From assembly GCF_020509005.1 (NCBI RefSeq), contig NC_063021.1, positions 2,108,001-2,172,000 on the forward strand: DNA of 64,000 nucleotides. Reading direction: 5' to 3'. A model generated the notes under the pieces. It saw nothing but the letters and a program-made list of their open reading frames with translations, was not told the DNA's origin and ran no database searches. The translations under genes and the position numbers were made by a program. Shown here piece by piece: positions 21,455-33,412 of this stretch. Position 1 is the stretch's first letter. Each line of letters begins with the position of its first letter. This DNA is from Fulvia fulva. Its lineage: Eukaryota; Ascomycota; Dothideomycetes; Mycosphaerellales; Mycosphaerellaceae.

Positions 21455-24400
21455 GCGTAGTAGATAGCGGTCACCCGAACTTCCTAGGATAGAAAGAGTA
21501 TAAGATTGAGAGACACGGTATGTAAGAGACGGTAATAGACTATAGTAAGGAGCTTAAGATATCGGTATACGTACTAGATAAGCAATAGCTAGCTATATAC
21601 CCTTATATAGTATTACCCGTAATAATATAATATAGAAAGGCTCGAGGCCTTATAGATTCTACTTCTACCTCTCTCTTTCTTAACTAGAAATTTATACGTA
21701 AATATATAATACCCCTGATCCCTTTAACGTAAAGCCGATGACTAACACTAGGAGATAGAACGGCTACTACGCGGCAGATTATACACGCGGCCCTTATAGA
21801 CGTAGTTATCGGCAATTATTACGAGCAAATGTTATACTACGTCACCGACCTCGAAGACGACATCGTCTTTAGCCTACCGTAGCTTATAGCGTATAACCTA
21901 AACATCTTCTAGGAGACAGGCGAGGTGGCATTTAGGTCGGATTACTACTTTAGTCACTATCTATAGAATAAGACACCGATAATAGTATAATCCCTAAACT
22001 ACCGCGAGAAGAAGAAGTAGGCACTAGTACGGTACGGACTAGAGCCCTTTACTAGAGAAGTAGCGAGCTTTATAGTAGGAGGGGCAGAGCTAAACGTCTT
22101 ATTATATAACCTAGAAGACATAGACGATAAAGAAGTAGACTACTAGGGCGTTTCTTAACGCGCGTAGGGGATGTACGCGTACCGGCCTAGGGCTAAGTAC
22201 TTCTATATTATGCCTACTAGGCGTAAGAGCGACGGCGGAGAGCTTAAGCTAAGTGTAATAGCTACTAATAGTCTAGACTAATTCTTGAACAAGCAGTTCA
22301 ATTATAACCCGAAGGAGAAGTTGCCGCCGATATACTACGATATTACGGACGCTTTCTTAGCTAAGGATTATAAAGGACTCCTACCTTACCGACTAGGCGT
22401 AGATCATAAGATTTATATTAAGCCTAATAGTCTATAAGAGCCACTATACCGTAAGCCCTACGGCCTAGCTAAGAAGGAGAACGAGGCAGTTAAGAAATAG
22501 CTAGACGAGTAAATATCTAAAGGGAAGGTACGGAAAGTAGGGCAAAAGACGAGCTAGTCTCCTATACTAGTACTAGTAGTACGTAAGCCTAGAGGTAGGC
22601 TACGTGTTTATATCGACTATAGAGGATTAAATACGATCACTATTAAGAACCGGTATCCGATTCCCTTAATATAAGAGACGCTTAACCGTATATACGGTAA
22701 GAAGTACTTTACGAAGCTAGACATTATAGTAGCCTTTAACAAGTTACGGATAGCTAAAGGGCACGAGTAGTTAACGGCGTTTACGACACGATACGGCATC
22801 TACGAGTATCTAGTGTTGCCATTCGGCTTATATTACGGACTAGCATTGTTCTAATTATATATTAATAAGGTCTTATAAGAACACCTAGACGACTTTGTAT
22901 CGGCCTACCTAGATAACGTACTTATCTTTAGTAACACCTTAGAGGAGTACATTAAACACGTGCGGAAGGTTCTTACTAAGCTACGCGATATAGGACTTAT
23001 AGTAGATATCGATAAAAGCGAATTCTACTAATAGAAGGTAAAGTATCTTAGGCTAATTATAACCCCTAACGTCATCGAGATAGACCCCGAGAAACTCGAA
23101 TGTATTCAGATATAGGAAGCTCCTAAGAACCTAAAGGATGTCTAGGCCTTCCTTAGATTTACTAACTTCTATAGGCGGTTTATCGAAGTATCTTCGCGTA
23201 TAGCTACTCCTCTTACAAACCTAATCAAGTCGGACGGACTAAGCAATTATAAGAACAGAAGGATTCAATAGTCACTAGATTGCTAACAAGCCTTTAACAA
23301 TTTGAAAGCTACGTTTAGTAAAGCCGGCATACTCGTACATTACGTACTAGGTAGGGAAATAGTAGTAGAGACAGATTCTTTAGATTTTATAAACGCCGGC
23401 GTACTTTCGTAGTATAACGAGAATGGTATACTACATCCTATAGCCTTCTACTCGAAGAAGTTAAGTCTATAGGAGTGTAATTATAAAATCTATAACAAGG
23501 AACTATTAGCTATTATTAAGGCTTTTGAGGAATAGAGACCTAAGCTCGCCTACGAGACAGATAATAAGGACTTATAGCTAGTCAAGATTTACACCGACTA
23601 TAAGAACCTAGAATACTTTATAAAGACAAAGTAGCTAAATCGGCGATAAGCGCGTTAGGCTAAGTTCTTATTATAGTTTAACTTTAAGATAATATACCGT
23701 CTAGGACTTTAAGGTATAAAGCTAGACAGCCTAATAAGACGTAGCTAGGACCTTCCGTAGGAGGTAGACGACCCTCGGAACTAGTATTAGCATCAGACAT
23801 TGCTACCTCCTAAGCGATTCCTTAAGATCGCCTTACTATAGGCAATAGTAGAAGATACGCCGGAAGAAGAGGAACTAGTATAGCTAAACCCTAAAGCTAA
23901 AGAGTTTATGCCTATAGAACGAGATACGCCTACTAAATAACCGGCGACGCGTAAAAGTTAGCGGGAAGCCGAACTCGAGTATCGAATGTCGACGGCGTAC
24001 GTAACTAATAACGAGCTTAAGACCGCAATTAAGGACCTATAGAAAGACCGCACTCCTACACTACTATAGAGAGCGAAGATTCACCTAGTACACTATAAAG
24101 TAGATAGCGACCTACTATATATTCGAAATCAATACGACGGCTAGAGCTTATAGGTACTAAATGACTAAGCTTTATAGACTAGGACAATTAAGATAAACTA
24201 TAACGCTCTAGTAGTAGGCTATCTAGGACGAGCTCGTACTTATAAACTCGTAGTACGTGAATTCTACTAGCCTAGATTAGCGAGATCCGTATATAGATAT
24301 ACCGCGAATTACCGTACCTACCGTATAACAAAATCTCTATACTCCTAGCCACTAGGATTACTATAGCCACTTCCTATTCTAGATCGGCCTTAGAAACACA

Positions 24401-25402
24401 TTATAGTCGACTTCGTTATCGGACTCCTAGATAGTACTCTTAATAGTATAGTCTATAACAACATTATGACCGTTACTAATAGGCTTACTAAGGAAGTCGA
24501 GCTGATCCCTATTAGCGTAATAATAGTATAGAATGCGGTAAGGCTTTTCCTTAAACATATGTTCTGTCGGCGCGAGTTTCCTAATACTATTATATTAGAC
24601 CGTAGCAAGTAGTAGGTTACTACCTTCTAGAAGAAATTCTATAAGATGCTCCGTACAAATCGTAAGCTAAGTTCTTCGTATTACCTAGAAACTAATAGAC
24701 AGTCAGAACGTACTAACTAGGCAATAGAATAGTATCTCCGTATGTTTACTAATAAGGTATAGGATGACTAGGTAGAATAGCTATGCCTTACTTAGTTCGC
24801 GATCAATAATCACCTGTCTAATACTACTAGTATGTCGCCGTTCTACGCTACCTTAGGCTACAACCCTAAGTTTATAGAGCGAGTTGACCTGAACGCTAGA
24901 AAGGAGGGAGGACTAACTACTCTCTAGCGACTAGATACGCGATCAGTAGAAACCTTTATACGTCGAATTTACGAGCTTTATAAGCACCTTTAAGAGAATA
25001 TACGAATATTATAAGCTCTCTAAGTAGAGGTAGCAAACCGCTACCGAAGTATTCCTCTAGACTATAAGGTAGGTAATTAGGTATATCTTAGTACTAAGAA
25101 CATCCGTACGACTCGACTATCTAAGAAGCTAGATAGGAGATATACCGGCCCTTACTAGATTACGGAAGTTATGCCGGCTAGACTCTCTTATCGACTGAAA
25201 CTATTAGACGCTCTAGTAGGACTTAATAGATAGATAGATTTGTCATTCCCCTGTTCTAGGACCCTATCCGGCCTATGCAGGTATATATCTATTGTTATGT
25301 ACAAAGGGAAACCCGAATAGGTGAAAACCCTTCCCGCCCCCGACTACTCCTTGTCTAGATTAGCTTTCCCTCTGAACGTACGTAGTCCATGTCACTACCC
25401 CG

Positions 25403-26251
25403 TTAGCCCCCGCTCCTAGCCGGTCTCGTCGCGCTGCGTCGTGTCCTCTCTTCCTGCACTGCTCCTACTAGGCGGTACTGTTCTAGCCAGCCCTTCTCTA
25501 GTATCCAGTTCGTAATGCGCCGTAGGTCTTCAGCGTTGTTAAGAAGTGCCCCAATCGTCCGGTTCCTCGCCTTTGCCATCCACTCCCCCCTTCCTAGCGA
25601 CCACCTCGGACAGACGAGGAGTGCGTGCCGTACGTTCTGGGAGCGATAGCCGCAGGGGCAGCTAGTATTCGTGTATCCTGGGACCTTCCTCCATGATAGG
25701 TACCCCTGGAGGCCGATGTGTTCGCTTCGCAGTTGGGTTGCTATGCTACTCTGTGCCCTCGTAAGGCGGTAGTGGATGAGCTTCGGGGGGTGCTTGACCG
25801 CGGATTTTGTAGCTGACCATTCCTTAGGTTGTCCCGCTGGCTGAGGGCGTCCACTATGCCCTACAACCTGGTTGTTCCACCTCTCTTTCCATAGTTGCTC
25901 TACAAACGATTTCTCACCTTCCCATTGTGTTGCTAGCTGTTCGTCCCTTGCCCGGTAGTTCGGCTCGTTTCCGGGTCGAATGCCCTTATGCGCTGGTACT
26001 GATTCGCGGGCCCTTGCGACTGCACTGGCGATGACCTTCTGTACTGGGTACTGTGCCGACTTGCCTAAGTAGGAGGTCCGTAGTCCCTGGATGTATAGGT
26101 CGATCGGCGGTATAGCGGTCTCGTGCTCAAGCATCCTCGTTGGTGTCGACTTATATGCCCCGGTGACCTTCCTTAGGCATTGGTTTTGGATCTTCGCTAG
26201 CGGCGCGACGAGTCCCTTCGATGGGCAGGCCCTCTCGCCTAAGGACCACAC
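25403..26251 (-). CDS. LINE ORF2 C-terminal fragment (open, truncated)
   Basis: These 282 open codons correspond to the end of ORF2 of a Tad/I-like non-LTR retrotransposon, downstream of the reverse transcriptase: 'KIQNQCLRKVTGAYKSTP', 'TAIPPIDLYIQGLRTSYL', 'LTRAQSSIATQLRSEHIG' and a zinc-finger-like 'CPCGYRSQNVRHALLVC' followed by PRW. It is open because the copy escaped RIP. It lacks endonuclease and reverse transcriptase, so it is not an autonomous gene; the displayed ATG is probably just an internal Met. The same segment in the other LINE copies of the window is riddled with stops. Confidence 0.75.
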   Translation of the reverse strand: MWSLGERACPSKGLVAPLAKIQNQCLRKVTGAYKSTPTRMLEHETAIPPIDLYIQGLRTSYLGKSAQYPVQKVIASAVARARESVPAHKGIRPGNEPNYRARDEQLATQWEGEKSFVEQLWKERWNNQVVGHSGRPQPAGQPKEWSATKSAVKHPPKLIHYRLTRAQSSIATQLRSEHIGLQGYLSWRKVPGYTNTSCPCGYRSQNVRHALLVCPRWSLGRGEWMAKARNRTIGALLNNAEDLRRITNWILEKGWLEQYRLVGAVQEERTRRSATRPARSGG

Positions 26252-26802
26252 TTGGCTGCCATAGGTAAGGACTGGCCGTACAATAGCCGTATATAGAAGT
26301 CGTGACTGCCGGAAGTCCGCCCCCCATGTGGCAAGGAAGGAATCGTATTTAGCAAGCTAGCTACGAGATAAGGTGACAAGTCTTAACCGCGCTTTCCCAC
26401 TCATCTAGCACCACCGTGTAGCCTCGTTTCGAGAGGTTAGCCCGGAGCAAAAGCTTCCCTCTACGCCCTCCCTCCCTGTTTGCTCCTTAAGCCAATATCC
26501 ACCTCCATAGGCCTAAGCCCTTTAGTGCTCTCTATTGACCGACATGCGCATCCGTCCTCTCGGGCTGTACAGACAGTGTCAGCCGTCGCTGCCAGTGTAC
26601 ACCACGCCCCAGGTTTTGACGCCCTTCGCGTTACCGCAGCCTATCTCTAGAAAGCGGCCGTCCATGCCTCGCAGGTTTGCTCGGGGCACACACCACGCCG
26701 GGCAGCGTACTCCTTGCGTTTCCACCTACTAACCAATATGAAGTTCCTTATCACCCTGCCCTCGATCCTCCCCGATCACAGAACTAATCCACTTGCATTG
26801 TA

Positions 26803-26858
26803 CGTCTTTTCCCCGTCCTAACAGCCGTCTTTTCCTTGCTTAGGCTATCGTCTTTTCC
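26803..26858. repeat. Three CGTCTTTTCC repeats at 23-base spacing
   Basis: The decamer begins at 26803, 26826 and 26849, exactly 23 bases apart each time, while the spacer sequences differ. Confidence 0.8.
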
Positions 26859-27023
26859 TCGTCGCAATCTACTATGTCAGACTAGGTGCGTTGTGTAGCG
26901 GGACAGGCAGTGCCTCAGGCAAAACCCTCGTTCCCATACCGGGTGTTCAACAGGCCCTTACAGGCTTCGTCGCGTGTCCACCTACCCACCGCATTGCCCG
27001 CTGGCAAACACCAGATTGTTTCG

Positions 27024-27107
27024 TAGTCCGCTCGACGCCGTTGCATAGTCCGCTCAGTTGTTGTTCTGTAGTCCGCTCGTCCAATGTTCGTCGCTTAGCC
27101 CGCTCGG
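27024..27107. repeat. Four TAG(T/C)CCGCTC repeats at 22-27-base spacing
   Basis: Copies begin at 27024, 27046, 27069 and 27096. The last, TAGCCCGCTCGG, is identical to bases 343-354 beside the pogo fragment at the left edge of the window. Confidence 0.75.
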
Positions 27108-27679
27108 TTTGCGGTCTCCGGAGGTGAAAATTCTGCACTCATACCAGAGGTGTCCTGTCGAGCGTATAGGCCACGGTTCCGCGCCCTTCTTACACGTAGA
27201 AAGAAGAGGGACTCGCTCCCGACACGAGTACACGCTCGTCGGATGGTTTTCATACCCGTTTTGCTGGTAGTCCTCTGTTCGCCGCGGCTTCGCCTACGCT
27301 ACGCGCCCGTCGCGCCCACGACGCTCCAGCGTGAGAATACTTGGCTCTCTCGTAGCTAGACGAGAGGTTCGTAGCCGACACCACGTACAGGTGATTCTCG
27401 TCGTCGACCAGTAGGACTTAATAACTACTTCTATACCTTACTACTATAACGAGCCGACCACCCCGATTTCCTACTACTTAAAGGGTAGTATCTAGCGCCG
27501 CTACTACCGATAACTATCGAACCTAATACTACCGAGGCTAATATAGTAGCCGATATAGTAGTAGTACCTACGTATATAGAGATAGATTTGTTATTCCCCT
27601 ATTCTAGGACCCTATCCGGCCTATATAGGTATATATCTATTGTTATATATAAAGGGAAACCCAAATAGGTGAAAACCCT

Positions 27680-30600
27680 TCCCGCCCCCGACTTCTCCTT
27701 ATCTAGATTAGCTTTCCCTCTAAACGTACGTAGTCTATATCACTACCCCGTTAGCCCCCGCTCCTAGCCGGTCTCGTCGCGCTACGTCATGTCCTCTCTT
27801 CCTATACTACTCCTACTAGGCGGTACTGTTCTAGCTAGCCCTTCTCTAGTATCTAGTTCGTAATACGCCGTAGGTCCTTAGCGTTATTAAGAAGTGCCCT
27901 AATCGTCCGGTTCCTCGCCTTTACTATCTACTCCTACCTTCCTAGCGACCACCTCGGACAGACGAGGAGTGCGTGCCGTACGTTCTAGGAGCGATAGCTA
28001 TAGGGGTAGCTAGTATTTGTGTATCCTAGAACCTTCCTCTATAATAGGTACCCCTAGAGGCCGATATGTTCGCTTCGTAGTTAGGTTACTATACTACTCT
28101 ATACCCTCGTAAGGCGGTAGTAGATAAGCTTCGGGGGGTGCTTAACCGCGGATTTCGTAGCTAACTATTCCTTAGGTTGTCCCGCTAGCTAAGGGCGTCT
28201 ACTATACCCTATAACCTAGTTGTTCTACCTCTCTTTCTATAGTTACTTTATAAACGATTTCTTACCTTCCTATTATATTACTAGCTATTCGTCCCTTACC
28301 CGGTAGTTCGGCTCGTTTCCGGGTCGAATGCCCTTATACGCTAGTACTAATTCGCGGGCCCTTACGACTATACTAGCGATGACCTTCTATACTAGGTACT
28401 GTACCGACTTGGCTAAGTAGGAGGTCCGTAGTCCCTAGATATATAGGTCGATCGGCGGTATAGCGATCTCGTACTTAAGTATCCTCGTTAGTATCGACTT
28501 ATAGACCCCGGTGACCTTCCTTAGGCATTAGTTTTCGATCTTCGCTAGCGGCGCGACGAGTCCCTTCGATAGGTAGGCCCTCTCGCCTAAGGACTATACT
28601 TAGCTACTATAGGTAAGGACTGGCCGTATAATAGCCGTATATAGAAGTCGTGACTACCGGAAGTCCGCCCCCTATATAGACGTAGTGAGCCTCTAGTATA
28701 ATACTATATTCTGTTTAGCTTTCCGTAATATTACCTATACGTACTTCCTCTACCGTAGCGCCGGGTCTACCTATAGTCTAAGGATCCTAAGCTAATTTAC
28801 CGGGCTAGTCGTATACCCCTATATCTAGATAGAAGCTTATATATTATAGAACCGTAGCCGGCGCGTAAAGTGTATTAGATTGTACTTTTCTAGGGTAAAC
28901 CGAGCCCTATACCTCCTAGCCTAGTCCTCGTAGATCTTATACTTCTTTTCTAGTAGCCTATAGTTCTCCTTAGTCGAGGAAGACTACGCTAGGATGTTTA
29001 TGTCGTCTACGAAGCCGCTCGTAGCGGTGTTCTAGGATTCTAGGGCTAGGAGCAGCGTCGCTATAAAGAAGAGGAACAGAATAGGTGCTAGCGTTAAGCC
29101 TTACGGGATTCTAGTATAGACTACTTAAAATAGGCCTCTATACTAGCCGACTAGGATCGACGTACTACGGTTTTAGAGGTAGGACCGTACGAAGTTAATA
29201 AGCTACTTAGGGAGTCCTTTCGACCTTAGGATATAGAGTAGCCGCGGGTATAACACGTAGTCGAAGGCTCCCGATATGTCTAGGCTAAGTAAGGAAGCCA
29301 CCTTGTCCCTACCCTTATACTAGATAGCCTTTACCTAAGAGGTGACAAGTTCTATTATAGATAGCGTCGATCGCTATAGGCGCGTACCTATCTAGGTGTC
29401 CGGGAGTAGGGAGTATTCCTCTACTACCTCGGAGAGTCTCGTTATAACTAGCTTCTTAAGCGCCTTCCTAAGAGTATTAAGGAGCGTAATTAGGCGGTAC
29501 GACTTTGCCTACGAATAGTCTTCCTTTTACGGCTTACGTAGAACTACTATCGTCGATTGTTTAAATGCTATCGGGTAGTATCCGGTCTATAGGCAGGCGT
29601 TAAAGATCGCTACGACTACTAGGGCTAGTTGATCTCTATAGTTCTTTAGTAGCTCGTTTAGGATCCTATCCGGCCCCGGGGCTTTCTTCGCCGGTAACTT
29701 CCTAAGTATAGCGGCAACTTCTCCCTCGGACACCTCCTATTAGACCGCGATACTAGGGGCTAGGGGAGTAGAGCTATTTATATCGCTTAGATTAGCCTCG
29801 ACTAGGGGCGGGAAGAACTTACTAGCTAGTAGACGCGCCTTAGCCTCGGGGTCGCTAACCGGGCTACTAGGCAATTATAGCGCTAGGATAGAGAAGGAGG
29901 GGCCCTATATAGGGTCCTATCGGGCCTATTTTACTAGCTTCTACATCCTCGCTAGCTTGCCGGCGATTTCTTCTACTATAGCCCTCTAGCCGACTACTTT
30001 CTCCCTCCGTATTATAGCTTTCTTCTATTAGTATACCTCCCTATATACGTTCTAGGCCTCCTCGCTATAGCTGCTCGTCTATACCCGGCGGGCTCTCCTT
30101 ACTTCTCTTACTACCGTAGTATACTTTAGCGTCTAGTATAGTTTAGACTATATCGTTAGTTAGGTAAGCGGAACGTAAAGTAAGGTCGCTTTTCTTATTT
30201 CGTCTATTAACCCCTAGACTACTTCGTCTATCTCGTCTTTACTATTATATTGCTACTACGCGATCTAGACTAGGCTCTTAGAGTCATCGAGGTACGCCTA
30301 GATGTTGGCCTAGTAGGCCTTTCCCTAGTTTAGCTTAGGGGTTCTCGCTAGTATACGTTATATCTATATCGTAATAGAGGTCCTAACTAGTATATAGTCT
30401 AACGACGCCTCGAGTTTATGTTCGATCCTATAGTAGGTTACTATATAGTAGTAGCTATCTAAGATCTAGGAGAGGTCGATCGTGCCTTAGAGTCCCCCTC
30501 TCTTCTAGGTGCCTAGGTCCTTCGGGGTATTAAGGGCAATTACGTTGCTCGCTATCAAGTCGAGTACTTCGTCGGCTATAGGGTACGGCTATATAAGGCT

Positions 30601-31060
30601 TTCCTAGGAAGGGTAGTATATGTTGAAGTCTCCTACTACGATGTGGCACCCTTGTCTCTTAAGCGTACTATCTAGGTGTCTATAGACTCCTAGGTCGCGG
30701 CTAGACCTCGAGGCTAGCGGTTATATATATAGGTTGTGTATCTAGGTGCTACCTACGTAGAGGGAGGTAATATCGCCCCCGCCTTCTTCGTCTACGTAGT
30801 TCACTACCTCCCAGTCGGATTCTAGTATGTCCTTACTAATATAGAAGCACGTACGGAGTCTGCCGTCGCCTCGTAGGTATGTCGTATAGCCTAGTAACTT
30901 ATAGGTCGTTAGTCTCTTATAGTACGGGTTAATCTATAGCTCCTAGATTATAAGGACGTAGTAGACGCGCGGGTCCGCCTCGTATAGGAAATGGTTCTAG
31001 ACTATATCCTTACTATAGTTGACGTTATACTAGATAATACTAAGCGTATCGAGGCTAGTT
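27680..31060 (-). pseudogene. LINE ORF2 (endonuclease and reverse transcriptase), RIP-inactivated
   Basis: Ignoring stops, the minus strand shows an apurinic-type endonuclease domain (YNVNYSKDIV near 31,030, 'RQGCHIVVGDFNIYYPS' near 30,640) and then a reverse transcriptase (KKAPGPDRILNELLKN near 29,670, SYRLITLLNTLRKALK near 29,480, SLDISGAFDYV near 29,270). The C-terminal zinc finger is near 27,960. Stops stand where Gln, Trp or Arg are expected. The boundaries are approximate. Confidence 0.75.
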
Positions 31061-31349
31061 ATTAGTATCGACAATTATTTCCTCTATATCGTCCTATGTC
31101 CTACTACCCTATACGTCCTAGTCTACGCCTATCGGCTATATACAAAAGGGGAGCCGGGCCTAGTTAGATTCCCTCGCCGTAGCTAGTAGAGCACGTGGCC
31201 TCCCGTACGCCCTAGGTTATATATCCTTTATATCATTCTCGGCCCTAGGGCGCTTATACCCGACCGCCGCTAGTTAGTTCCGGTATAGGCTAGCCTTACG
31301 GTCGCCGTAGAATCTTAGGGCGACGGTTCTGTTTATAATTACCTTGTTT

Positions 31350-32260
31350 TTCGCTAGTTTCCGCTATAGGCATTCCGTACTATACGATAGGTAGTGCCCC
31401 GGACAGTTCGCGTACCGTCTCGTAGTCGATATATAGTCCCTAGACATATAGTCTTCTATATAGTTTAAGTAGGCCTACTTGTTTATATACGTATAGGTTT
31501 AGTGTCTATACTGTTAGTATTTAAAGCATTAGAGGATACGGAAGGATAAGGAGTACTTTTCTACTATCTTAAGGCTATATTACTAGATTAGGCCTTGTTC
31601 TATTACTAGATCCGCCGCTTTCGCGTCTTATAGCTATACTGTTAGCGCCGAGGCCTTCTTGCCTTCTAGCTATTTCCTATAGAGCTAAGTCGCCTTCTAG
31701 ATTAGAGAGTTAAGAGTGACCGGGTTGTCCTCTTAGAGAGCGCGTAGGTGACCCTCGTTAGTTAGGTCAAACTCCTTAGGTATATCGTAGACTAGGATCG
31801 TGAATTGTTTCGTTAAGACCTTCGCTAATGCCGTAACCTTAGATACCTACTATAGCTATACCTCTAGGTGCCTCCTAGTAGTAGTAGAGCTAGTATAGAT
31901 CTATAGAGTGCCGTTAGACTATTAGTTCACTACGACCACCCCTAGTTAGTTAATTCGTTAGGCGAGCTCCTTATTTAATAGCTTCGTAACTTCGGCCTAG
32001 TCTTCCTTTACTATAATACGGATCGTAACTATATCGTACGTTCGGCGGGGGCCTAGTATCGATGCCGCGACCGATGCCTAGCTATAGGGGTGTTGATTCC
32101 GGGTGGTCTTACTAATCGCCTAGGACGTCGTCCTTATTTCTTATTACCCTCGGTAATACGATAGTATAAGCGCCGTACGTAGCTAAGTGATTATTACCTA
32201 TAGAGACCGGTAAGGGAGCTAATCGTTAGTTTCTATACTTTTTGCGTCCTCTATAAGTTG
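31350..32260 (-). pseudogene. LINE ORF1 (gag-like), RIP-inactivated
   Basis: Near 31,440-31,370 the minus strand reads ANCPGHYLSYSTECLQRKLA, a zinc-knuckle-like Cys/His pattern typical of the gag-like ORF1 of Tad/I LINEs. Stops interrupt it. The boundaries are approximate. Confidence 0.6.
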
Positions 32261-33228
32261 CTACTAGTTGTCTTAGGGGGGCTTTGCCTATAGGGCCGTA
32301 GGCGCCGTTAGTACCGTAGCCTAGGCTACTATTACCTAGGAGTTGCCTAATATAGCTAGGCAGCTCCGCGGCGTTTAGAGCTGAAGAAATAGGGTGAAGA
32401 GAGCTTTAAGCTATCTAGATTAAATGAGGTAGAACTCCCTTAGTCCTAGGGGTAGTAGCCTACTTTATATATCGTTAGAATAGCCTTAATAAGAGCTTTC
32501 GAATGTGTCGTGTTTTGGCGCGAAAGGAGCGGTTATATATATAGGTTATATTTACCTACGTATATATACGAGGTAGAAAAGATCCTTAATATATATACCC
32601 GTAAGCGGGTAGGCAAGGTGAAGAAGGGGCATAAGCGTAAGGTAGATATATAGTATAAGGTGAAATAGGCTAGATATTAGAACGAGGAGGATAGTAAGAC
32701 CTAGTAACCTATAGAGGATATACTTAAACACGTAGCCGCCGCTATTATAGACTTTTACTATAACCGGCCGGAGTTGTCTACGCCTATAGGCTTCGTAGCT
32801 CTATCTAACTAGTCCCTACTAGCTACTAAGATGCTCGGGCTCAACTCGATTAGGGTCATTCCGAAAGACACCGTTACGAATAAGTCGCCTCGAGCCTTGC
32901 CTCTAATAGAATCTACTCCGTACATATTCGATACTCGAGTAGAGCCTATAGAGCCTATAATAATACCTAACTTTAGTCATAAGGATTATACGCGAGTACT
33001 AGCTAAAGACAGACTTAGATCTAGGGCAAGCTAGCTAACTAGGCAATATGTTTCTCGAAGGAAGCCGGTCGAGGATAGTCTTAATAGAGCGAATACGATG
33101 TTATCGGATAACGACAGGGTACTAGAGGACGATTAGGTATTCGCGCGATTATAGAGCTCGATAGGCAAGTGGCCTTATAAGGTAGATAACGCTTAGAGGA
33201 CTAAGGCGTGTTTTAGGAGGGGGGGTAC

Positions 33229-33412
33229 TATTATAGGTAGCCCGCGACGCCTTACTATAGCTACGTCGGCCCGGCTGAACCGCGGACCTTCTATATCGAG
33301 TTAGCGCGGCTTAGCTTTACTTTATAACTTCGCCGCGCCTCGCGCTCCTCTTTCGTAGCTTTGTAGAATAACAACTATCTCATTCGGACTCTATAGTACG
33401 CGCGCCTTTATA
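33229..33412 (+). repeat. 3' LTR of Gypsy copy A, RIP-mutated
   Basis: A 184-base LTR whose start TGTCACGGGC has become TATTATAGGT and whose end CCCTTACA has become CCTTTATA. Confidence 0.9.

Larger units (their letters stand above)
25229..27409 (-). mobile_element. Chimeric LINE: LINE 3' end fused to unrelated sequence
   Basis: This is a 2,181-base insertion with a 14-base duplication. The left 1.1 kb (25229-26330) is the 3' end of the same LINE family as the copy at 27579, in minus orientation and ending in a short ATCT-type tail. At about 26331 the match stops inside the coding region, and 1,079 bases of unrelated, unmutated DNA follow up to the duplication. The whole insertion is free of RIP. 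This is the architecture of a template-switch product, as described for the composite MINE element of Magnaporthe (MGL LINE plus WEIRD sequence). Confidence 0.75.
26331..27409. other. Unidentified half of the chimeric insertion
   Basis: These 1,079 bases of normal composition have no match to any other element in the window. The open frames (26535-26732, 26891-27127, 27150-27359) are short and unrecognised. The stretch contains two families of short spaced repeats, listed separately. Confidence 0.5.
25215..27423. repeat. 14-base target-site duplication around the chimeric LINE
   Basis: AGTAGGACTTAATA stands at 25215-25228 and again at 27410-27423. The intact Gypsy has AGTAGGACTTGATA here, so both copies already carry the RIP change. 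The insertion therefore came after RIP of copy A. Confidence 0.85.
27579..32553 (-). mobile_element. Full-length LINE (Tad/I-like), RIP-mutated
   Basis: The 5-kb non-LTR retrotransposon is inserted in the pol of Gypsy copy A and flanked by ACCTACGTATATA at 27566-27578 and 32554-32566. Its 3' end, on the left, ends in a short GATA/ATCT tail and not poly-A. The sequence shared with other copies begins at 32516; a further 37 bases (32517-32553) separate it from the duplication. ORF1 and ORF2 are recognisable but full of TAG and TAA stops from RIP. Confidence 0.85.
21436..33304 (+). pseudogene. pol of Gypsy copy A, RIP-inactivated and split
   Basis: Protease, reverse transcriptase, RNase H, integrase and chromodomain can all be matched to the intact pol, but stops occur every few dozen codons. 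The second catalytic Asp of the YxDD box is changed to Asn. The frame is interrupted at 25228 by a chimeric LINE and at 27578 by a full-length LINE, and the chromodomain part resumes at 32567. The stop (33302-33304) lies inside the 3' LTR, as in the intact copy. Confidence 0.85.
19014..33412 (+). mobile_element. Gypsy copy A: RIP-mutated chromovirus with two LINE insertions
   Basis: This is a full-length relative of the intact element at 36987. Removing the two insertions and their duplications leaves 7,216 bases, against 7,222 for the intact copy; a 6-base difference lies in gag. It differs from that copy almost only by CA-to-TA and TG-to-TA changes, while CG is kept, which is the RIP signature. 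The gag start ATG has become ATA (19334-19336), many Gln and Trp codons are stops, and the reverse transcriptase YLDD has become YLDN (22906-22917). The flanks CGTAG and CATAG are probably its duplication with one later change. Confidence 0.9.

Noticed and set aside
26803..27107. Spaced repeats as a CRISPR array
   Set aside because: The organism is a fungus, the repeats are only 10-11 bases, and there are no cas genes.
32831..33034. Open frame of 67 codons near the end of copy A
   Set aside because: It is a short stop-free remnant of the Gypsy pol C-terminus, identical in register to the intact element, not a separate gene.
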